A DNA stretch of 8,199 bases from Spirochaeta sp. (GTDB taxonomy: Bacteria; Spirochaetota; Spirochaetia; Sphaerochaetales; Sphaerochaetaceae). The stretch covers positions 1 to 8,199 of the forward strand of contig JAIMZO010000058.1 in assembly GCA_020054965.1 (NCBI GenBank). Reading direction: 5' to 3'. Numbering within the stretch: the stretch's first letter is position 1; every line of letters starts with the position of its first letter. A program made the translations under genes and the position numbers. Positions 1 through 4,775 of the stretch are shown here, piece after piece. The notes beneath the pieces were generated by a model. It was given only the letters and a program-made list of their open reading frames with translations, ran no database searches and was not told the DNA's origin.

Positions 1-2
1 AG

Positions 3-575
3 CAAAAGCTTGAAGGGGAGGATGGCCCCCTGTATGTAATGACACCTCCTTTGAGGAGCAAGGAAGATAATGAGGCTTTGCAGGAAGCGGTACTTAATGG
101 GGAAGTGCAGATCATTGCAACTGATCACTGTTCCTTTACCCGCGAACAGAAACTCTCCAGCGATGATGTGAGAACCATTCTTCCAGGGATTCCCGGTACT
201 GAGGAGCTTCTGAGCCTCGTGTACTCCTTTGCCGCAAACAGTGGGAGGATTGGCCTTCAACAGGTGGTGAACCTGCTCAGTACGGCCCCTGCAAAGGCCT
301 TTGGGATCTATCCCCAGAAAGGCTCCATCCGCGTAGGAAGTGATGCAGATCTTGTCATCTTCGACCCTGATATGGCTTGGACGATCAGCAAGGAGAATAC
401 GCATTCTGCCAGTGGTTACACCCCGTATGAGGGAGTGCAGGTAATTGGAAAGCCGATCATGACATATCTTCGTGGGCGTCTGATCATGGGAGACAATATC
501 TATCTTGGACGTGCAGGTTACGGCAAGTTTGTTTTCCAGGATGATGTTGGTCGGGGTAAGACGATTATGCACTGA
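3..575 (+). CDS. Dihydropyrimidinase / D-hydantoinase family amidohydrolase, C-terminal part (5' end outside window)
   Basis: The reading frame is open to the left edge, so the first in-window ATG (39) is internal. The 190 visible residues are the C-terminal part of a cyclic amidohydrolase of usually about 460 residues. These enzymes open hydantoin or dihydropyrimidine rings in the cytoplasm, in pyrimidine catabolism. Visible family marks are the TPPLRSKEDNEAL segment, the ATDHC motif whose Asp (codon 123-125) is a metal ligand, and GIPGTEE. After these come the helical segment ending in APAKAFGIYPQKGSI, the GSDADLVIFDPD strand typical of the small beta domain, and the terminal GRAGYGKFV. The Asn that often precedes the Gly of the substrate loop (NG in many hydantoinases) is Pro here (LPGIPG), so substrate preference may differ. 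Allantoinase or another hydantoinase subtype remains possible. A strong terminator follows 22 bases after the stop, so this is probably the last gene of its transcript. Confidence 0.88.
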   Translation, partial: QKLEGEDGPLYVMTPPLRSKEDNEALQEAVLNGEVQIIATDHCSFTREQKLSSDDVRTILPGIPGTEELLSLVYSFAANSGRIGLQQVVNLLSTAPAKAFGIYPQKGSIRVGSDADLVIFDPDMAWTISKENTHSASGYTPYEGVQVIGKPIMTYLRGRLIMGDNIYLGRAGYGKFVFQDDVGRGKTIMH

Positions 576-596
576 GTCTGAGTGGTTGGTTTTAGT

Positions 597-625
597 GACG
601 GCATCCTGCAAGGGATGCCGTCTTT
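597..625 (+). terminator. Rho-independent terminator after the hydantoinase gene
   Basis: A perfect 10-bp, GC-rich inverted repeat pairs GACGGCATCC (597-606) with GGATGCCGTC (613-622). The 6-base loop TGCAAG could close further as a T-G pair around GCAA, a GNRA-type tetraloop. Only TTT follows directly, so the U tract is short, but the stem is strong and sits just after the stop codon and before a promoter, as expected for a transcript boundary. Confidence 0.8.
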
Positions 626-639
626 CGGTAGTACACTTA

Positions 640-668
640 TTGTCACAAATGGCTATTTTCACTATACT
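640..668 (+). promoter_or_regulatory. Sigma70-type promoter for the HAD-CDA/PLD/envelope operon
   Basis: TTGTCA (640-645) and TATACT (663-668) are separated by exactly 17 bases; each box has one mismatch to consensus. Transcription would begin near 675, which is the first base of the ribosome binding site AAGGAG (675-680), giving a leader of only about 11 bases before the ATG at 686. The box match is good. The very short leader is the reason confidence is not higher. Confidence 0.55.
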
Positions 669-685
669 ATCAGCAAGGAGTTTTC

Positions 686-1855
686 ATGATTGAAGGCATA
701 CTGTTTGACATGGATGGGGTTCTCATCGATTCCGAGCCTGTCATCCTACACGCTGCAATGACCTATTTTGAACGTATAGGCGTAACCGTCCAGCCTGAGG
801 ACTTCACCCCATTCATCGGCGCAGGAGATAAGCGTTTTCTCTGTGGCGTCGCTGAGAAATATGGTGTTTCGATAGACTTTGAAGAAGCCAGGGAGACCTT
901 GTTCTCTCTCTATGCAACATACGCGATGGACCGTGGCCCGCTTCCAGGGGTTCATAGGTTTATTTCCAATGCCCGTAAAGCAGGGCTGAAGCTGGCCCTT
1001 GCCACCAGTGCTGTACGTACAAAGGCAGAGATCAATCTTCGTGCAATAGGGCTTGCTGAATCCGATTTTGATTGCATGGTAACCGGGGAAAGCATCAAGC
1101 GGAACAAACCGAATCCAGATATCTATCAGTTGGCGTCTCTTTCCATGGGGATGCCTCCACAGGAATGCTTGGTGATTGAGGATGCTGTGAATGGTATTAT
1201 TGCGGGCAAGCAAGCCGGATGTTCTGTCTGTGCTGTGGCTACCACGTTCCCTGTATCCGAACTTGTTGATGCCGGGGCAGATTATGTACTTTCAAGTCTG
1301 GATGCATTTGAGGATTTCAACAGTATTGAAGAGCTGGAGATGATCCTCTCTTCCAGCAAGGGAATAGACGACCGAGTGGTGTATGGGGCAAACAAGATCC
1401 TGGAAGCACCGTCTCCCTTGAGGGGCGGGAGAGCACTCTTGGATTTGGCAATCGAGCAAGCATATGAAGCCAGGAAGAATGCTTACACCCCCTATTCAAA
1501 ATACAAGGTTGGGGCGGCAGTGGTCAGTAGTGCCACTGGCCGGGTATATAGTGGATGTAACGTGGAAAATTCCAGTTATGGAGCAACCATCTGTGCGGAA
1601 CGTAATGCAATTTTCAATGCCATAACAAACGAAGGAACCATTGGTATCTCACTTCTTGTGGTAGTGAGTGAGGATGCTCCTCCGGCCCCCCCGTGCGCAC
1701 TATGCCTACAGGTGCTTGCAGAGTTCAGCAAAAAGGATACCGATGTTCACTTGGTGGATGTTGCCTACGCTGAAGGTAGAAAGGGTAGCCATGTAGTATA
1801 CCGATTCGAGGAGTTGTTGCCGCATCCCTTCATATTCCCCACGATGAGGTCATGA
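686..1855 (+). CDS. Fusion protein: HAD-superfamily (subfamily IA) phosphatase + cytidine deaminase
   Basis: The 389-residue protein has two complete enzyme domains in one frame. Residues 1-~220 are a HAD hydrolase of the beta-phosphoglucomutase-like type: motif I FDMDG (D8 nucleophile, D10), a helical cap at about 15-90, motif II ATS (S108), motif III Lys in NKPNPD (K141), and motif IV IED (E165, D166). Residues ~222-247 are a linker. Residues ~250-385 are a small-type cytidine deaminase with the substrate motif CNVEN (N292, E294), the catalytic CAE motif (C303, E305) and the second zinc pair PCALC (C337, C340). Deaminases of this type turn cytidine or deoxycytidine into uridine or deoxyuridine in pyrimidine salvage. 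The HAD substrate cannot be read from sequence; a nucleotide or sugar phosphate feeding the deaminase is my inference. The ATG has AAGGAG five bases upstream. The Arg usual after the last zinc Cys is Leu341. An in-frame TTG at 1439 could give a free deaminase. The stop overlaps the next gene. Confidence 0.9.
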   Translation: MIEGILFDMDGVLIDSEPVILHAAMTYFERIGVTVQPEDFTPFIGAGDKRFLCGVAEKYGVSIDFEEARETLFSLYATYAMDRGPLPGVHRFISNARKAGLKLALATSAVRTKAEINLRAIGLAESDFDCMVTGESIKRNKPNPDIYQLASLSMGMPPQECLVIEDAVNGIIAGKQAGCSVCAVATTFPVSELVDAGADYVLSSLDAFEDFNSIEELEMILSSSKGIDDRVVYGANKILEAPSPLRGGRALLDLAIEQAYEARKNAYTPYSKYKVGAAVVSSATGRVYSGCNVENSSYGATICAERNAIFNAITNEGTIGISLLVVVSEDAPPAPPCALCLQVLAEFSKKDTDVHLVDVAYAEGRKGSHVVYRFEELLPHPFIFPTMRS

Positions 1856-3129
1856 TGCGTCAGGTTCGTTTGGTAGGTATAATCATCAGTTTGATGCTTC
1901 TCGGAACAGGTTGTTCAAGCACCCACCATATGATATCCCCTGAGGTGCTCTCTGAGTCGGCTCCTTTCGAGGAAAAACTTTCTTCGTTTCAGATTCCTGC
2001 CGTTCAGGTTTCTTATCCTGATGTATACTATGATGGCAGGGTATGGAGAGAACGGCTTATTGAGTTGGTGGAGGATGCGGAGGATTATCTTATCGTCAGC
2101 GCATTCCTTGCCTCCAGTTCCGAGGAACTGGAAGAGCTGTACAGTGCACTTGCCAGGAAAGCAGAGAGTGGAGTCCGCGTATACTTCGTGGTCGACGGGA
2201 CTGGTCCCTTTGACATGACAGAGACACGCTTTCACTTGATACCGCTCAAATTCCTCCGTGAAAGCGGTGTACACCTCCTGGAGTTCAATCCCATCAGTGG
2301 TGCACGGCTGGTGAGTGGCCTGAATCTTCTCTACCGTGACCATAGGAAATTCCTCATCGTGGACGGGAAGCACGTCGCGCTTGGGGGGATGAATCTCAAC
2401 TATATCTCCATTGGTGCCGAAAACGAGCAACTGCAACGGGATAGCATGTATGAATTCATCTCTCCTGAACTCAGCAGCCTTATTCTTGACTATTTCGTTC
2501 CTTGGTGGAATGAACAGACCTGGGATGAGATAGATAGGGATGACTTTACAGTTGATGAAACCTCGCTTGAAGGAAAGGAGACATACCGGGGTTGGTATGT
2601 GAACCAGGAACCGGGAAGTGCACAGATCAGCAAGCTCATCGGCTCACTGCTCAGAGAGGCGGACCACTCAGTGCAAGTGCTGCCGTTTCTTCCCTTCCTG
2701 GATGAGGAGATGATCACGGCTTTTCGAATGGCACAAGAGCGGGGTGTAGAGATACAGATGATCATACCCTTTGACAGGCGGGTTACCAACCGTAAGGGCG
2801 TCGAGTACATGACAAAGGATCTTCTTGACATGGGGATTGATCTTCGTATCGAGGAAGATAGTGCGGAAACCCAACGGTTGCTGCATGAGAAGTTGCTCAT
2901 TGTAGATGAGCGCTATGTCTTGATTGGGTCAACGAATATCAATTACCGTTCAATGAATCTCGCATATGAGAATTCCCTGGTGATTGACAGCCCGGAATTG
3001 GCCCAACAGTTGAAACTTCATTTTGAAGACCTGTATGAGGGCACCGTTCCCATTACCGAAGAGATGGCCGAGGGATGGCATACCCTCAGGAACTGGCCCC
3101 GCTTCATAACCGCATTCTTTGGAGGTTGA
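1855..3129 (+). CDS. Phospholipase D / cardiolipin synthase-like lipoprotein
   Basis: The 424-residue protein belongs to the PLD superfamily and carries both catalytic HxKxxxxD motifs: HRKFLIVD (H163, K165, D170, then GGMNLN) and HEKLLIVD (H344, K346, D351, then GSTNIN). Such double-HKD enzymes join or cleave phosphodiesters, typically making cardiolipin from two phosphatidylglycerols or hydrolysing phospholipids. Instead of the membrane helices of ClsA, the N-terminus is a lipoprotein signal: basic MRQVR, a hydrophobic core, and a relaxed lipobox ending GTG-C20, so the mature protein should be a periplasm-facing membrane-anchored lipoprotein. There are two tandem ATGs (1852 and 1855). I chose 1855 because GAGG (1846-1849) is then five bases away; 1852 would leave only two. 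The start overlaps the stop of the upstream gene, suggesting translational coupling. A nuclease or other phosphodiesterase role cannot be excluded. Confidence 0.87.
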   Translation: MRQVRLVGIIISLMLLGTGCSSTHHMISPEVLSESAPFEEKLSSFQIPAVQVSYPDVYYDGRVWRERLIELVEDAEDYLIVSAFLASSSEELEELYSALARKAESGVRVYFVVDGTGPFDMTETRFHLIPLKFLRESGVHLLEFNPISGARLVSGLNLLYRDHRKFLIVDGKHVALGGMNLNYISIGAENEQLQRDSMYEFISPELSSLILDYFVPWWNEQTWDEIDRDDFTVDETSLEGKETYRGWYVNQEPGSAQISKLIGSLLREADHSVQVLPFLPFLDEEMITAFRMAQERGVEIQMIIPFDRRVTNRKGVEYMTKDLLDMGIDLRIEEDSAETQRLLHEKLLIVDERYVLIGSTNINYRSMNLAYENSLVIDSPELAQQLKLHFEDLYEGTVPITEEMAEGWHTLRNWPRFITAFFGG

Positions 3130-3131
3130 TG

Positions 3132-3659
3132 ATGAGGAAGCCGACAATACTACTCATGCTGCTGATACTTCTTATATCAACTCCTGTGACAGCCCAATCG
3201 TTCGGGTACGGGGTTGGGTACTATGGTGAAGAGATATCAGATGGACCGGAGAGATTGTCCAGTGGGATGGAAATCTCACTGGCTTACCGACCTTGGTTGC
3301 TGGAGTACGGGAATCCTTCCTTGGTGGGCAAAATAGCTTTAGGAACCAATCAGGATAAGGAGTGGGTCATCCCATACCTGCAGGTAGGCTTGCATGTTGA
3401 TCTTGTCAGGACCATGAATCATCCATTCAATTTCATTGCTCACAATGTGGTCGCCTATACGCCTGCCCTCGGGGTTTTCTACCAGTTTGATCCTGCAAGG
3501 GAGACCTCCACCTTCACCATGGAAGCAAGTCTGTTGAAATTAAGCCAAAAGGATTTCTGGTATGAAGCGTTTTCCCCCTTTATCGCCTTCAATATGGATA
3601 AGGGCGTAGTGGACAGTTGGGGGATCAACCTTGTCCGTTACACGTATTTTTTCAAGTAG
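3132..3659 (+). CDS. Secreted protein, probable small outer-membrane beta-barrel, function unknown
   Basis: I do not recognise a named family. The 175-residue product starts with a clear Sec signal peptide: MRK, a Leu/Ile-rich core, then TPVTA with likely cleavage after A21. The mature part has no Cys, is rich in aromatic and Gly residues, and shows alternating-hydrophobic strand-like stretches such as MEISLAYRPWLLEYG, VIPYLQVGLHVDLV and WGINLVRYTYFF. It ends in YTYFFK, resembling a terminal beta strand with one extra basic residue. These traits suit a small outer-membrane barrel or a periplasmic beta protein. The start at 3132 has GGAGG (3121-3125) six bases upstream. The tandem ATG at 3129 overlaps the upstream TGA but sits too near the binding site, and an in-frame ATG at 3075 would add an unlikely extension inside the PLD gene. 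Confidence 0.72.
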   Translation: MRKPTILLMLLILLISTPVTAQSFGYGVGYYGEEISDGPERLSSGMEISLAYRPWLLEYGNPSLVGKIALGTNQDKEWVIPYLQVGLHVDLVRTMNHPFNFIAHNVVAYTPALGVFYQFDPARETSTFTMEASLLKLSQKDFWYEAFSPFIAFNMDKGVVDSWGINLVRYTYFFK

Positions 3660-3665
3660 GGTATC

Positions 3666-4214
3666 ATGCATAAGAAATTGTTATTGACCAGTATCATCGT
3701 CTTGATTGTTGTTTCTCCTCTCTTCGCTGGGTATTTTGACCTTGGAATCACCTTGGGAACCAATGCACACTTATATGAGAAAGATCTGGATCCAAGTCGG
3801 ATGAAGCTTGCATGGGGACTTTCTACCGGTTTAACGGATGTATGGGAATTTGATGTTCAGGTAGATACTTGGATCATTCCCGACCCATTCAGCAGCTCAT
3901 CGGTTTCACTGCTCATGCAACGAACGCTGCTGGGGCAACGTTCCACCGCATCTGCAGTGGCAGGGGTAGGGATCAATACGCTCGTGGGAGCAGGTGTCAT
4001 GGTAAGTCCCTACCGGGAGCAAGAAACCTTGGGGATCAGCCATGTGCTGCTCTCCTTGACCCCTGTTACGATAGGGAACCCCGTAAATGGGAAGAGAGAG
4101 CGTCTGCTCTCTCTCACCTTGGCCTACAATCTATCAAATGGACAGATTGGCCTGCTCTTTGATTTGATCAAATATGATTTCTATGTGGTAGGTACTTATA
4201 AGGACTACCGCTAG
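3666..4214 (+). CDS. Secreted protein, probable outer-membrane beta-barrel, function unknown; last gene of the operon
   Basis: This 182-residue protein is not a family I can name. MHKK and a hydrophobic stretch ending SPLFA form a Sec signal peptide, with likely cleavage after A21. The mature chain lacks Cys and has strand-like segments separated by turns: YFDLGITLG, KLAWGLSTGL, WEFDVQVDTWII, LLSLTLAYNL and GQIGLLFDLIKYDFYVVGTY. It ends KDYR, an aromatic followed by a basic residue as in the preceding gene, so the two may be distant relatives or partners. The gene begins six bases after the previous stop; AGGG (3658-3661) overlaps that TAG stop and is the likely ribosome binding site. Its own stop lies on the palindrome CTAG shared with the opposing rpiB stop. 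A perfect 9-bp inverted repeat lies in its coding sequence at 4093-4114. Confidence 0.7.
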   Translation: MHKKLLLTSIIVLIVVSPLFAGYFDLGITLGTNAHLYEKDLDPSRMKLAWGLSTGLTDVWEFDVQVDTWIIPDPFSSSSVSLLMQRTLLGQRSTASAVAGVGINTLVGAGVMVSPYREQETLGISHVLLSLTPVTIGNPVNGKRERLLSLTLAYNLSNGQIGLLFDLIKYDFYVVGTYKDYR

Positions 4215-4657
4215 CAGGTCCCTTCCAGGGCCATCATCTTGTCAACTCGTCTCTGGTGCCGTTCCCCTTCAAAAGAGACCTCCATGAAGGCATCCAGCAT
4301 ATCCACGGGGTCTTCCGGATAGTCGATTCTTCCTCCAAATGCAATAAAGTTCGCATTGTTGTGTCGTCTCGCCATTGCTGCTGCATAGCAGTTCTGGGGG
4401 AGAGCACAGCGGATACCTTTAACCTTATTTGCACTGATGGAGATTCCTATACCGGTTCCACAGAGGACGATACCGAATTCATACCCGCCTTTCTTGTACT
4501 CCAGGCATGCTTCTTTTGCGATATCGGGGTAATCTACCGAATCATTGGAAGTTACTCCCAGATGGTTTACAGAATATCCCATCTTTTCCAGATATCCAAT
4601 TAATCTCTTGGCCAGTTCAACCGCACCATGGTCATTAGCAACTACTACACTAGGCAT
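4211..4657 (-). CDS. rpiB: Ribose-5-phosphate isomerase B
   Basis: RpiB interconverts ribulose 5-phosphate and ribose 5-phosphate in the non-oxidative pentose phosphate pathway, supplying ribose for nucleotides. The 148-residue length is typical. Visible family marks are the N-terminal strand with NDH (D9, H10), the SVDYPDIA segment, and the active-site loop CGTGIGISISANK, where C66 is the catalytic base. RRHNNAN (H99, N100) and the C-terminal arginine group R133/R136/R137 near the phosphate site follow. Several positions match E. coli RpiB numbering as I know it. I chose the ATG at 4655-4657 because AAGGAG lies seven bases upstream on this strand (4665-4670); an earlier in-frame ATG at 4681 would put that binding site inside the gene. 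It is convergent with the envelope operon and divergent from ppaC. The related galactose-6-phosphate isomerase family is a less likely alternative. Confidence 0.93.
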   Translation of the reverse strand: MPSVVVANDHGAVELAKRLIGYLEKMGYSVNHLGVTSNDSVDYPDIAKEACLEYKKGGYEFGIVLCGTGIGISISANKVKGIRCALPQNCYAAAMARRHNNANFIAFGGRIDYPEDPVDMLDAFMEVSFEGERHQRRVDKMMALEGTC

Positions 4658-4680
4658 ATTACATCTCCTTGGTTTCTTCA

Positions 4681-4709
4681 ATGGTACCCTATTTGCACTG
4701 CTCTGACTA
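4681..4709 (-). promoter_or_regulatory. Weak candidate promoter for rpiB
   Basis: Read on the minus strand, TAGTCA (4709-4704) and TACCAT (4686-4681) are 17 bases apart, each matching four of six consensus bases. The start of transcription would be near 4674, just before the rpiB ribosome binding site. The spacing is right but the boxes are weak, and I found no better pair on this strand. Confidence 0.25.
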
Positions 4710-4729
4710 GCCGTTATCAGTTGTCAGAG
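4701..4729. promoter_or_regulatory. Inverted repeat between divergent rpiB and ppaC, possible operator
   Basis: CTCTGAC (4701-4707) and GTCAGAG (4723-4729) form a perfect 7-bp dyad whose arm centres are 22 bases apart, about two DNA turns, as suits a dimeric regulator. The right arm overlaps the ppaC -35 box and the left arm overlaps the weak rpiB -35 box. Inside and overlapping it are tandem TTATCAG and TTGTCAG (4714-4727). No regulator is identifiable from the window. Confidence 0.35.
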
Positions 4730-4749
4730 GAGCCCAACTCGGATAGAAT
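4721..4749 (+). promoter_or_regulatory. Sigma70-type promoter for ppaC
   Basis: TTGTCA (4721-4726) and TAGAAT (4744-4749) are separated by 17 bases, each with one mismatch to consensus. Transcription would begin near 4756, leaving a leader of about 17 bases that contains the ribosome binding site. The -35 box is identical to that at 640-645. Confidence 0.6.
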
Positions 4750-4760
4750 GACGGACAACA

Positions 4761-4775
4761 GAGGAGCATGTCGTG
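4761..4775 (+). promoter_or_regulatory. Ribosome binding site and GTG start deciding the ppaC start
   Basis: GAGGAG (4761-4766) is followed six bases later by GTG (4773-4775), which opens the family-typical N-terminus AEIFVCGH. A decoy ATG at 4768-4770 is only one base from the binding site and is in another frame, so GTG is the real start. Confidence 0.75.

Noticed and set aside
746..1213. Minus-strand open frame of 155 codons opposite the HAD domain.
   Set aside because: It overlaps the conserved HAD motifs on the other strand and shows no recognisable motif of its own.
2113..2132. Perfect 9-bp inverted repeat with a 2-base loop inside the PLD gene (TCCAGTTCC-GA-GGAACTGGA).
   Set aside because: It falls in codons for a Ser/Glu-rich stretch in a conserved-looking frame, has a loop too tight for a good hairpin, and no nearby regulatory context; best explained by chance codon use.
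3075..3131. Earlier in-frame ATG at 3075 for the first exported protein.
   Set aside because: It would place 18-19 extra residues before the signal peptide and overlap the PLD gene deeply; GGAGG at 3121-3125 supports 3132.
4217..4232. Short stem GGTCC/GGGCC just after the operon stop as a terminator.
   Set aside because: Only five pairs including one wobble, no following T run, and it lies inside the rpiB coding region.
4658..4681. Earlier in-frame ATG for rpiB at 4681 adding MKKPRRCN.
   Set aside because: The ribosome binding site AAGGAG lies between that ATG and the family-typical start at 4657, so the extension would be untranslated leader.
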